Shown here one piece after another: positions 16,758 through 24,246 of a stretch of 64,000 nucleotides of DNA. The notes beneath the pieces are model-generated. The model was not told the origin of the DNA, did no database searches, and saw only the letters and a program-made list of their open reading frames with translations. Numbering within the stretch: position 1 is the first letter of the stretch; every line of letters starts with the position of its first letter. This DNA is from an uncultured Faecalibacterium sp. Its GTDB lineage: Bacteria; Bacillota; Clostridia; Oscillospirales; Ruminococcaceae. Position numbers and translations under genes: made by a program. The stretch covers positions 1 to 64,000 of the forward strand of contig CAKSWQ010000005.1 in assembly GCA_934512105.1 (NCBI GenBank), in the 5' to 3' direction.

Positions 16758-18143
16758 ATGTTCATGTACTCGGATTATAGCCAGCATCTGCTGGACAATG
16801 TAAAGAAGATCCATTTTATCGGCTGCGGCGGCAGCGGAATGTATCCGCTGATCCAGATCCTTGCCGCCAAAAGCTACGAGCTGTCCGGCAGCGATGTGCT
16901 GGACGGCAGCATCATCCGCTACGAGCGGGAGATGGGCGTGAAGGTCAGCCTTGGCCACAATGCGGATAACGTTGTCGGTGCGGACATGGTGGTGTACTCT
17001 GCCGCCATCTCCAAGGACAACGTGGAGCTGAACGCAGCCGCCTCCTACGGCATTCCCACCGTGGAGCGCAGCGTGCTGCTGGGCTATGTGAGCCGCCTGT
17101 ACAAGCAGAGCATCTGCGTGTCCGGCACCCACGGCAAGACCACTACCACCTCCATGATCACCACCGCGCTGGAACTGGCTGGGCGTGACCCCTCTGCCGT
17201 CATCGGCGGCAAGCTGCCCCTCATCAACGGCTACGGCAAGGCCGGCAAGGGCGATGATATCGTTATCGAGGCCTGCGAGTTCGCCGAGACCTTCCTGAAG
17301 CTGACCCCCTACCTGTCCGTGGTGTTGAACATCGACAACGACCATCTGGACTACTACGGCAGCATGGGCGAGCTGAAGTTCGCCTTCAAGCGCTTTGCCC
17401 TGATGACCCAGTTCATGATCTTTGCCAACGCCGACGACAAGAACACCATGGACGTGATGTACACGCTGGACCGCCGGGTGCGCACCTTTGCCATCGACAA
17501 CCACGGCGACTACCGCGCTGTCAACGTCAACGAGTATAAGCCCGGCTTCTTCGAATTCGACCTGAAGGAGTGGAACACGACCGACACCACCCGCATCCGC
17601 CTGTCTGTGCCCGGCCGCCACAATATTTATAATGCACTGGCCATGTGCGCCGTATGCCGCTTTGTGGGCCTGACCGCAGAGCAGTGCGCCGAAGCCGCCC
17701 TGAACTTCAAGGGTGCAGGCCGCCGCTTTGAGGTGTACGGCGAGTGCAACGGCGCACTGGTCATCGACGACTACGCCCACCACCCCACCGAACTGCGCGC
17801 TACCCTGACCACCGCCAAGGAGATGGGCTACAAGCGCCTGATCGCCGTCCACCAGCCGTTTACATACAGCCGCACCAAGATGCTGTTCAACGACTTTGTG
17901 GATGTGCTCAAGATCCCGGACATCACGGTGCTGACCCCCATCATGGGCAGCCGCGAGCCCAACGACCCCACCATTACCAGCGCAAAGCTGGCAGCACAGA
18001 TCCCCGGCGCTGTGCTGGTGGACAGCCTGCAGGAGGCCGCCGACTGGGTCAAGCAGAACGCACAGCCCGGCGATCTGGTCATCACCCTCGGCTGCGGCGA
18101 TATCTATAAAGCCAGCAAGATGATGGTGGAAAAGGATCAGTAA
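16758..18143 (+). CDS. murC: UDP-N-acetylmuramate-L-alanine ligase
   Basis: Adds the first amino acid of the peptidoglycan stem peptide. This 461-residue Mur ligase has the N-terminal UDP-binding loop IGCGGSGMYPLIQILAAK, the ATP loop SGTHGKTTTTSMI, the ENxxDHLDYY-type segment (NIDNDHLDYYGSM) and VIDDYAHHPTELRATL in the C domain. Length is standard. GGAGGAGAG precedes the ATG. It is transcribed alone; a TATAAT hexamer at about 16680 suggests its own promoter. Terminated by the hairpin at 18169. Confidence 0.96.
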   Translation: MFMYSDYSQHLLDNVKKIHFIGCGGSGMYPLIQILAAKSYELSGSDVLDGSIIRYEREMGVKVSLGHNADNVVGADMVVYSAAISKDNVELNAAASYGIPTVERSVLLGYVSRLYKQSICVSGTHGKTTTTSMITTALELAGRDPSAVIGGKLPLINGYGKAGKGDDIVIEACEFAETFLKLTPYLSVVLNIDNDHLDYYGSMGELKFAFKRFALMTQFMIFANADDKNTMDVMYTLDRRVRTFAIDNHGDYRAVNVNEYKPGFFEFDLKEWNTTDTTRIRLSVPGRHNIYNALAMCAVCRFVGLTAEQCAEAALNFKGAGRRFEVYGECNGALVIDDYAHHPTELRATLTTAKEMGYKRLIAVHQPFTYSRTKMLFNDFVDVLKIPDITVLTPIMGSREPNDPTITSAKLAAQIPGAVLVDSLQEAADWVKQNAQPGDLVITLGCGDIYKASKMMVEKDQ

Positions 18144-18168
18144 GCAGTATACTGATTTAAATAATTAT

Positions 18169-18220
18169 AAAAACAGGGAGCGCCCCGCAGCCGGATGGCT
18201 GCGGGGCGCTCTCTGTTTTT
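18169..18220. terminator. bidirectional terminator between murC and the heptad-repeat gene
   Basis: A long stem (AGCGCCCCGCAGCC with GGCTGCGGGGCGCT) extends outward through AAAACAGGG and CTCTGTTTTT, giving A and T tracts on both sides for convergent genes. Confidence 0.9.
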
Positions 18221-18252
18221 ATATCTACGATTCTGGAAGGATGTTGGCGTTA

Positions 18253-20163
18253 TCAGAACTTGAACAGATCCACGATGCGCTGCCACAGGCGGGTGAAGAA
18301 GTTGCCCTCCTTCACCGTCTCGGTCTCAGCCACAACGTTGTCGGCAGAAGCCACGGTCTCGGCGGTCTTGTAGACGAACTTCACGCTGCTCTCGGCGTCC
18401 TCGGGGGCACCGGCAAAGCTGGTGTAGTTTTCCAGCCGGTCGCTCATCTCGTCCAGCACGGTCTTGAGGCCGTGCAGCTGATCCTGATCCAGTGCGCCGG
18501 TCAGCTTGGAGATGCCCTCCTCGTTGAACTGGTTCAGACCATCGTTCAGCTGGTGGGTGCCGTCATTCAGCTGGCTTGCGCCTTCGTTCAGGGTGTTCAC
18601 GCCATCGTACAGGGTCTTGGTACCGGCGGCAAGCTGTGCGCTGCCGTCCTTGGCAGAGTGGGCACCGTCTGCGGCGGTCTGCACACCGGCGGTGTACTGG
18701 CCCACGCTGGAAACGAAGAGCTGGATCTTGGAAAGGCTGTCCTTCAGGGCACGCACATCGGCGATATCCTGACTGTTCTCCACCTGATACTTCAGCTCAG
18801 CCTTGGCGGTGTCCTTGGCCTCCTGACTGGTCAACAGCTGCACCAGACCGCACAGCATGGAGGGATCGTAGTTCTGCATCAGGCGCAGAGCGGCCTCCAG
18901 ATCGTGGTTCGTCTTGGTTGCGGAAAGGTACAGGGCCAGATCCAGCTGGCTGTCCTTGAAGCTGGGAGCCTGCTCCCAGATGGTGCGCACCATCTTGCGG
19001 CGGCCGGCAGCCAGCGTCTTGTCGTTCATGGTCAGAATGTTGTCGATGACCGCGGCGTAGTTGTCCCAGGTCATGTCGGTGTCGATCAGGCCGCCCTCTT
19101 TCAGGGTCTTGTTGGCAGAAGCCAGCACGCCGTCAGCCACCTGCTGTGCGCCGCTGTTCAGGGCGCTGTTGTTGGCGCTCAGGGTGTCCAGACCGTTGGT
19201 CAGCTGCCCCAGACCCTCGTCCAGTGCGGCTGCACCGGTGTTCAGGGTGCTGGCACCGTCCAGCAGTGCCAGCACGCCGCTGGCCAGCTGGGTGGTACCA
19301 TCCTCCAGCTGAGAAGCGCCGTCCAGCAGCTGGCTCATGGCGTCGTTCAGCTGGTTGATGCCGTCGGTCAGGTCGTTGATGCTGCTCAGGTCAAACACAT
19401 TGTCGGTGCCCAGAGCCGCAGCGCTGGTGGCGCAGGCCATCATCACCTGCGGGCAGGTCAGCTCAGTGACATCTGCTTCCACCGTGATGGTGTCCTGCAG
19501 ATAGTCCTCGATGGTGTCCAGCTCGTCCGGCAGCAGACCGGACAGGGAGTCCTTCACGCCCGGCAGGGTGACAAAGGCAGCCACATTGCTCTTGGCGGCA
19601 CTTTCCACCAGACCGTGAGCGGCCACCACGTTGGTGGCGTCCTGCCCGAAGATCACGCCCACAGCGGTGACCAGAGGGGTGACGATGGTGCGGTCGGTGC
19701 CGTTCACATTCACGGTGCCGGTCTCGTTGTTCTTCAGGGCGATGGTCATGGTCAGATGACCGCTCTTGCCGATCAGATCTTCCAGTGCGGCCTCCTGACC
19801 GTCCAGCGCGTAGGTAACGGTGGCCTGAATGGGCAGGGCGCGGTCGGTGTCACCTTTATAATATACATCGGTATCGTCGGTGTTCCACACCAGCTTTTCG
19901 CCGTTCTGGGTAAACTCGGCGCTGCTCTCGGTGTTCTGGATGTTGGTCAGGGTGCTCTGGTCGGTCACATTGGACAGTCCGGAGGTGCTGTAAACGTGCT
20001 CGCTGACGGTGGTGCTCTGGATGGAGCCATCGGCGTTCATCACAGCGTACACGGTCTCAGACTTGGTAAAGCTGCTGCCGCCTGCGGCAAAAGCCGGGGC
20101 TGCACAGCTGGCGGCGAGGGCAACTGCCAGCGCCGCACTGGCGAAACGAAGCGATTTTTTCAT
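18253..20163 (-). CDS. exported heptad-repeat protein (LxxG repeats) paired with an MMPL transporter
   Basis: A 636-residue secreted protein. A signal peptide (MKKSLRFASAALAVALAASCAAPAFA) is followed by a beta-rich N domain (~30-250). Two blocks of heptad repeats of the form xxLxxGxxxLxxG come next, at ~270-350 (INQLNDAMSQLLDGASQLED) and ~500-560 (LYDGVNTLNEGASQLNDGT). These are the long coiled-coil repeats found in YhgE/Pip and MMPL-associated proteins. No C-terminal membrane anchor is seen. It lies 6 bases after the MMPL transporter, so it is probably an extracytoplasmic partner of it. Substrate is unknown. Confidence 0.75.
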   Translation of the reverse strand: MKKSLRFASAALAVALAASCAAPAFAAGGSSFTKSETVYAVMNADGSIQSTTVSEHVYSTSGLSNVTDQSTLTNIQNTESSAEFTQNGEKLVWNTDDTDVYYKGDTDRALPIQATVTYALDGQEAALEDLIGKSGHLTMTIALKNNETGTVNVNGTDRTIVTPLVTAVGVIFGQDATNVVAAHGLVESAAKSNVAAFVTLPGVKDSLSGLLPDELDTIEDYLQDTITVEADVTELTCPQVMMACATSAAALGTDNVFDLSSINDLTDGINQLNDAMSQLLDGASQLEDGTTQLASGVLALLDGASTLNTGAAALDEGLGQLTNGLDTLSANNSALNSGAQQVADGVLASANKTLKEGGLIDTDMTWDNYAAVIDNILTMNDKTLAAGRRKMVRTIWEQAPSFKDSQLDLALYLSATKTNHDLEAALRLMQNYDPSMLCGLVQLLTSQEAKDTAKAELKYQVENSQDIADVRALKDSLSKIQLFVSSVGQYTAGVQTAADGAHSAKDGSAQLAAGTKTLYDGVNTLNEGASQLNDGTHQLNDGLNQFNEEGISKLTGALDQDQLHGLKTVLDEMSDRLENYTSFAGAPEDAESSVKFVYKTAETVASADNVVAETETVKEGNFFTRLWQRIVDLFKF

Positions 20164-20169
20164 AACGCA

Positions 20170-22269
20170 TTACTCCTTTTCAGACTTCTTGGCGTTGGCA
20201 GATTCAGGCACCATCCACTTCAGGGTGGTGTGGCGGATGATCCAGTCACACAGCATCAGGGCGGCGGGCAGCACCACCAGAATGACCAGCATACTGATCA
20301 GAGCGCCGCGGGAGATCAGCAGGCAGATGCTCCGCAGCAGCTCCATCTTACTGATGGCAGCCACGCCGACCGTAGCGGCGAAGAAGGTCAGACCACTGGT
20401 CAGGATGGACTGGCTGCAGTGCTCCAGCGACTGCTGAGCAGCTTCCTTGGGGGTGCGGCCAAAGACGCGCTCCTCGTGATAACGGGTGGTCATCAGGATG
20501 GAGTAGTCCACGGTAGCGCCCAGCTGGATGGTGCCGATGACGATGCTGGCGATGAAGGGCAGCTGCGTACCGGTAAAGTACGGGATGCCCATATTGATGG
20601 CGATAGCGGCCTCGATGCTGGCGACTAGCAGCACCGGGATGGAGATGCTCTTAAAGGAGATGGCGATGATGGCGAGAACGGCCAGAATAGACCAGACGTT
20701 GACGTTCTTGAAGTCCACGTCTGCCACCTCGATCAGATCCTTGGTCATGGCGCCTTCACCGGTGATGACGCCCTCGGGGTCTACATTTTTGATCAGGCTG
20801 ATCATCTTGTCCAGCTGGCTGTTGATGGCATCCGTGCCGGTCTTATAGGAGCTGTTGGCCAAAATCAGCTTGTAGCCGCCGGACTGCAGGATCTCCATAA
20901 TGCTGTCGGGCAGCAGCTCGGTGTCAAAGCCCGGGCCGGTGATGGAGTCCAAACTTACCACCTGCGTGATGCCATCCACGTCCTTCAACTCGTCGCACAG
21001 GTCGGACACCTGCGTAGCGGTCAGGTCGTCATGCACCAGAATGAAGTGGCTGGTAGTCATGCCGAAGTCCTCGCCCAGCTTGTTGGTGCCCACGATGCCG
21101 GTCAGGTCCTGCGGCAGCGAGTCGAACAGGGTGTAGTACACGCTGGTCTTGTTCTGCGCAATGGCAAAGGGGATGAGGATGAGGATAAACACGACCACGA
21201 TGGGCACTGCGTGCTTGGAAACAAAGTAGCTCAGCTTTTTCAGCTGGGGGATGACGGTGCGGTGCTTGTATTTTTCCACCCACTTATCAAAGGTAAGGAT
21301 CAGGGAGGGCAGAATGACCACGGTGCAGATGACGCCCAGTGCCACGCCCTTTGCCATGACAAGGCCGATATCGCGGCCCAGCGTCAGGCGCATGGCGCAC
21401 AGTGCAAGGAAGCCTGCAATGGTGGTCAGGCTGGAAGCGGAGATGGAGGTCATGGTCTTGCAGATGGCGCTGGCCATAGCCTCCTCGTTGGAGGAGCGCA
21501 GCTCCTTTTCTTCCTCGTAGCGGTGCAGCAGGAAGATGGAGAAGTCCATCGTAACGCCCAGCTGCAGCACGGTGGCCAGCGCCTCGGTGATGTAGCTGAT
21601 CTGCCCCAGCAGGATGTTGGTGCCGAAGTTGTACGCAATGGGGAACAGCAGACCCAGCATGAACAGCAGCGGGGTGATGGTGCTCTCCAGCGAGAGGAAC
21701 AGCACCAGCAGGCTGGCACCCACGGCGATCAGGATGTACATGGGCATTTCCTGATTGACCAGCGCCTTGGTGTCCTGCAGGATGACGCTGATGCCGCCGA
21801 AGAAGCAGTCCTTGCGCAGCAGCTTTTCGATCTGCTTGACGGCTTCCATGGTCTCGTCGCTGGCGCTGGGGGCGTCAAAGCGGACGATCAGCATGGTGGA
21901 ATCATTCTTGCCGAACATGAACTGCTGCACATCGGCAGGCAGCATGGCGGTGGGGATGTTGGGGTCGATCACATCGCTGAGCCAGAAGGTCTGGGTGACG
22001 CCGGGCACGGCGTCGATCTCCTTTTTCATGGCGATGAGTTCATTGGTTGGCAGGCCCTCTACCGTGATCATACCGGTGGAGGCCAGATGGAAATCGTCCT
22101 CAAGGGCTACCTCGCCGATCATGGAGTCCAGATCCTGCGGCAGGTAGGTGAGGATGTCATAATTGATGCGGGTGGCAATGGCGCCGATCGCGGAAGGGAT
22201 CAACAGCAGCACTGCCACTGTCAGGATCAGCTTGCGCAGACGCACGATGCCTTGTGCGATCTTTTTCAT
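20170..22269 (-). CDS. MMPL/RND-superfamily membrane transporter
   Basis: A 699-residue protein with two homologous halves, each with one membrane segment, a large extracytoplasmic domain and five clustered segments: the 12-segment MMPL/RND plan. It starts MKKIAQGIVRLRKLILTVAV at the ATG at 22269, preceded by GGAGGG; a longer upstream reading to 22311 has no such site. Conserved pieces include LGVTMDFSIFLLHRYEEE and QLGATVDYSILMTTRYHEER, the GxxxDY/F motif in the fourth segment of each half, which carries the proton-relay Asp. It exports lipids, drugs or other hydrophobic compounds in relatives. A TetR gene is divergent. Confidence 0.9.
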   Translation of the reverse strand: MKKIAQGIVRLRKLILTVAVLLLIPSAIGAIATRINYDILTYLPQDLDSMIGEVALEDDFHLASTGMITVEGLPTNELIAMKKEIDAVPGVTQTFWLSDVIDPNIPTAMLPADVQQFMFGKNDSTMLIVRFDAPSASDETMEAVKQIEKLLRKDCFFGGISVILQDTKALVNQEMPMYILIAVGASLLVLFLSLESTITPLLFMLGLLFPIAYNFGTNILLGQISYITEALATVLQLGVTMDFSIFLLHRYEEEKELRSSNEEAMASAICKTMTSISASSLTTIAGFLALCAMRLTLGRDIGLVMAKGVALGVICTVVILPSLILTFDKWVEKYKHRTVIPQLKKLSYFVSKHAVPIVVVFILILIPFAIAQNKTSVYYTLFDSLPQDLTGIVGTNKLGEDFGMTTSHFILVHDDLTATQVSDLCDELKDVDGITQVVSLDSITGPGFDTELLPDSIMEILQSGGYKLILANSSYKTGTDAINSQLDKMISLIKNVDPEGVITGEGAMTKDLIEVADVDFKNVNVWSILAVLAIIAISFKSISIPVLLVASIEAAIAINMGIPYFTGTQLPFIASIVIGTIQLGATVDYSILMTTRYHEERVFGRTPKEAAQQSLEHCSQSILTSGLTFFAATVGVAAISKMELLRSICLLISRGALISMLVILVVLPAALMLCDWIIRHTTLKWMVPESANAKKSEKE

Positions 22270-22314
22270 GAGAACCCTCCAGAATAGAAAGTTGATTGGG
22301 AATGCCCACAAAAC

Positions 22315-22394
22315 TGACTGTCGGTCATCTTCCGGGCAAACACTATTATATCCACCCCGGGCAGAGTGTCAAGCGGAAAAGTGACCGAAAGTCA
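22315..22394. promoter_or_regulatory. pair of TetR-type operators
   Basis: TGACTGTCGGTCA at 22315-22327 and TGACCGAAAGTCA at 22382-22394 are near-identical in opposite orientation and each is an imperfect dyad. They bracket the minus-strand -10/-35 of the MMPL operon, so occupancy would block it. The divergent TetR protein is the obvious ligand-responsive binder. Confidence 0.72.
22345..22372 (-). promoter_or_regulatory. consensus sigma-A promoter of the MMPL operon
   Basis: On the minus strand TTGACA (22367-22372), 16-base spacer, TATAAT (22345-22350). Both hexamers are exact consensus. It lies between the two TetR operators. Confidence 0.85.
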
Positions 22395-22435
22395 GTTTTT
22401 TTATCATCGGCAAAAAATTGTATAGCAGACTGGGC

Positions 22436-22464
22436 TTGCACAAACGGCAAAGGACTGCTAAACT
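22436..22464 (+). promoter_or_regulatory. putative promoter of the TetR gene
   Basis: TTGCAC (22436-22441), 17-base spacer, TAAACT (22459-22464), about 75 bases before the chosen start. Confidence 0.5.
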
Positions 22465-22540
22465 AGGTAGCACAGACCGGACGCAGCACATACCTGCGTC
22501 CATATTTACGAAAGAGAGAAAAGAGGAATCTATCCAGAGC

Positions 22541-23143
22541 ATGAGCACCGTGGAAGGTAAGAAGCAGGAAAAACGCCGCGCCCTGCTGGATGCAGCCTAC
22601 GAGCTGTTTCTGGAGCGGGGCACCGCCAAGACCAGCGTGGAGGATATCACCAGCCGTGCCAAGGTGGGCAAGGGAACGTTTTATCTGTATTTTCAGGATA
22701 AGGGCGCGGTGATGCAGGCGCTGCTGGGCCGGGTGAGCTACCAGCTGCTGAGCGAAGCCTGCCTTGCAGTCGAGCAGCACACCGAGCTGGTGGATTTCCC
22801 GGACAAGATGGTGTTCGTCATCGACCATATCATCGAAGCGCTGCGGCAGGACGTGCTGGTGCTGCGGTTTCTGGAGCGCAACTTCGTCTGGCCCGGGCTG
22901 GATCAGATCGAAGCCAGCAGAGAAGCCGAGCCCCTGATGCGCAAGCTGCTGGCCATCGTGCTTTCCAGCCCGGAAATGGCCGGACGCAGTGAGCGGGAGG
23001 TCTACCAGCGCATCACCGCTTTGGGCAGTATGTGTATGTCGGTGTGTTATTCCAGCATTCTGGAGGGCAAGCCGGACAACATCGACGCCATGAAACCGGT
23101 GCTGTACGATATCATCCGCCGGGCACTTTTACCGGAAAAATAA
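22541..23143 (+). CDS. TetR/AcrR-family transcriptional regulator
   Basis: A ~200-residue repressor. The N-terminal helix-turn-helix reads RRALLDAAYELFLERG then TSVEDITSRAKVGKGTFYLYF, the classic TetR block; the rest is an all-helical ligand domain. The start chosen is the ATG of MSTVEGKKQEK at 22541, downstream of AAAGAGGA. An upstream ATG at 22418 is in frame but would lie ahead of the proposed promoter. Divergent from the MMPL operon whose promoter carries paired operators, so it most likely represses that exporter and possibly itself. Confidence 0.88.
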   Translation: MSTVEGKKQEKRRALLDAAYELFLERGTAKTSVEDITSRAKVGKGTFYLYFQDKGAVMQALLGRVSYQLLSEACLAVEQHTELVDFPDKMVFVIDHIIEALRQDVLVLRFLERNFVWPGLDQIEASREAEPLMRKLLAIVLSSPEMAGRSEREVYQRITALGSMCMSVCYSSILEGKPDNIDAMKPVLYDIIRRALLPEK

Positions 23144-23172
23144 AAAAGAACGCATAAAAAGCACAAAAGGTC

Positions 23173-23201
23173 TTGCTTTTTGTAAAAAGCTGTGGTAAAC
23201 T
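23173..23201 (+). promoter_or_regulatory. putative promoter of tRNA-Val
   Basis: TTGCTT (23173-23178), 17-base spacer, TAAACT (23196-23201), 19 bases before the tRNA. Confidence 0.55.
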
Positions 23202-23220
23202 ATCCAAGTCGATATGACAT

Positions 23221-23296
23221 GGACGGTTAGCTCAGCTGGTAGAGCATCTGCTTGACGTGCAGGAGGTCACAGGTTCGAGTCCTGTACCGTCCACCA
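23221..23296 (+). tRNA. tRNA-Val (anticodon GAC)
   Basis: A complete cloverleaf with encoded CCA. Acceptor GGACGGT pairs with ACCGTCC; the D arm is GCTC-loop-GAGC. The anticodon stem TCTGC/GCAGG encloses TTGACGT, giving anticodon GAC for valine GTC codons. The T arm is ACAGG-TTCGAGT-CCTGT. Stand-alone tRNA with its own promoter and terminator. Confidence 0.95.
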
Positions 23297-23304
23297 TACA
23301 GTTC

Positions 23305-23351
23305 GTACTCGAACCCGATTCTTTATGAAAAAGGGTTCGGGTACGTTTTTT
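23305..23351 (+). terminator. terminator of tRNA-Val
   Basis: GTACTCGAACCC (23305-23316) pairs with GGGTTCGGGTAC (23333-23344) with one mismatch, followed by GTTTTTTG. Confidence 0.8.
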
Positions 23352-23662
23352 GTTTACAGGAGGTTTGCGTTTGCGACAGCAACAAACACCCCAGTGGGGT
23401 GTTTGAGCAATAGAACGGTCTGTGTTAGCAGATGGAGGGGCTTTGCCCATACAAGTTCTGCGGCGAGAGTACACAGAGTGGTAAACGAGCAAAGGCAGTG
23501 AAAAATCTGCTGGACGGCTCTGGTGTTCAATGCATTTATCCTCCACCGTATAGTTCAAAAAAAGTTCTTTTCTTTTCTGGAAAATCGGGGTATAATATAG
23601 GTGTAATGTACAGCTTTCTGCTTTTTGCGGAAGATTTTCGTGATCTGTCAGCAAAGTTTGCT
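23352..23662. other. intergenic region between tRNA-Val and CRISPR remnant
   Basis: No gene is supported. A TATAAT hexamer occurs at 23591-23596 without a good -35. TCCACCGTATAGTTC at 23542-23556 matches the end of the tRNA and its flank (TCCACCATACAGTTC, 23290-23304) at 13 of 15 positions, a possible decayed attachment-site duplication. Confidence 0.4.
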
Positions 23663-24001
23663 ATTGCAATTTATCCCCGTAAAACCCTCTCAGGCGCTGC
23701 GCGCCAGCTCTCCCGAAGGGAGAGCTTTTACAGCTGCCGTTACCCGGCGATAAGCTCCCCCTGAGAGGAAAGACTTCCCCCGCTCCGGGGGAAGATGTCG
23801 CGCAGCGACAAAAAGGGGAATCTGGCACGGCGTAAGCCGTGACTGAGAGGGTTCTCCCCGCAAGGGGACGGAAACGTTTTCAAGACTGTCGCCTTTGCCA
23901 GCTCGGCCACATTGCAATTTATCCCCGTAAGGGGACGGAAACCCGTCAGAATCCATCTTACACACGATGAACGGCTCATTGCAATTTATCCCCGTAAGGG
24001 G
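23663..24001 (-). CRISPR. degenerate CRISPR array (32-base repeat, two 35-base spacers), no cas genes in window
   Basis: The repeat reads, on the minus strand, GTTTCCGTCCCCTTACGGGG followed by ATAAATTGCAAT (32 bases). The intact copy is at 23911-23942. A 24-base 3' copy lies at 23978-24001. A fourth repeat is split by an inserted element: its parts are 23663-23682 and 23855-23875. Spacers are 23876-23910 and 23943-23977, both exactly 35 bases. A 32/35 geometry and an ATTGCAAT end fit a type I-C-like array. The upstream end is truncated and no leader or cas gene is visible, so it is probably inactive. Confidence 0.8.
23683..23853. mobile_element. MITE-like element inserted inside a CRISPR repeat
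   Basis: A 171-base gene-less element with inverted ends AACCCTCTCAG and CTGAGAGGGTT and several internal hairpins (AGCTCTCCCGAAGGGAGAGC, CTTCCCCCGCTCCGGGGGAAG). The flanks carry TCCCCGTAA and TCCCCGCAA, which looks like a 9-base target duplication with one change. The interrupted sequence is a CRISPR repeat. It is the same family as the copies at 4518, 28492, 40968, 57126 and 62475. Confidence 0.78.
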
Positions 24002-24003
24002 CC

Positions 24004-24056
24004 AAAAAAGCACCTCTGCCACTGGCGTTTGCCAGCAGCGGAGGTGCTTTGCTTTT
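24004..24056 (+). terminator. strong hairpin terminator after the CRISPR remnant
   Basis: GCACCTCTGC pairs with GCGGAGGTGC around a second stem (CTGGC/GCCAG), flanked by AAAAAA on the left and TTTGCTTTTTC on the right. Confidence 0.75.
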
Positions 24057-24072
24057 TCTTATATTCTATTTT

Positions 24073-24225
24073 ACAGGTTGGGAGCTGTGCCTGCCGGGAT
24101 CGTCTTTGTGACAGGCAGCGCCTTGACGCCTTGCGGAACATCCGGCTTCATGGGGCGGATCTCCTGCAGATAATCGGCCACATCCCGCAGGGTCTGCTGC
24201 ACAGGGAATGAACCTTGTGCAGCAG
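24073..24225 (-). pseudogene. orphan C-terminal coding fragment (~50 codons, no start)
   Basis: On the minus strand an open frame after a TAA reads GAAAQGSFPVQQTLRDVADY and continues to an end in TIPAGTAPNL and a TAA at 24073. It looks protein-like but has no ribosome site and begins within a hairpin (CTGCTGCACAGG/CCTTGTGCAGCAG, 24194-24225). It may be the tail of a gene lost by deletion. The family is not recognised. Confidence 0.3.
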
Positions 24226-24246
24226 CCCCTTATGGATTGTATAAGA

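Noticed and set aside
18241-20628. 795-codon plus-strand frame opposite the heptad-repeat and MMPL genes
   Set aside because: Antisense of strongly supported genes with signal peptide and membrane motifs; composition (Gly/Gln/His/Val) is typical of antisense frames in this genome.
23232-23654. 140-codon minus-strand frame ending MVDGTGLEPVTSCTSSRCSTS
   Set aside because: The end is the well-known spurious antisense translation of a tRNA gene; the frame covers tRNA-Val and its terminator.
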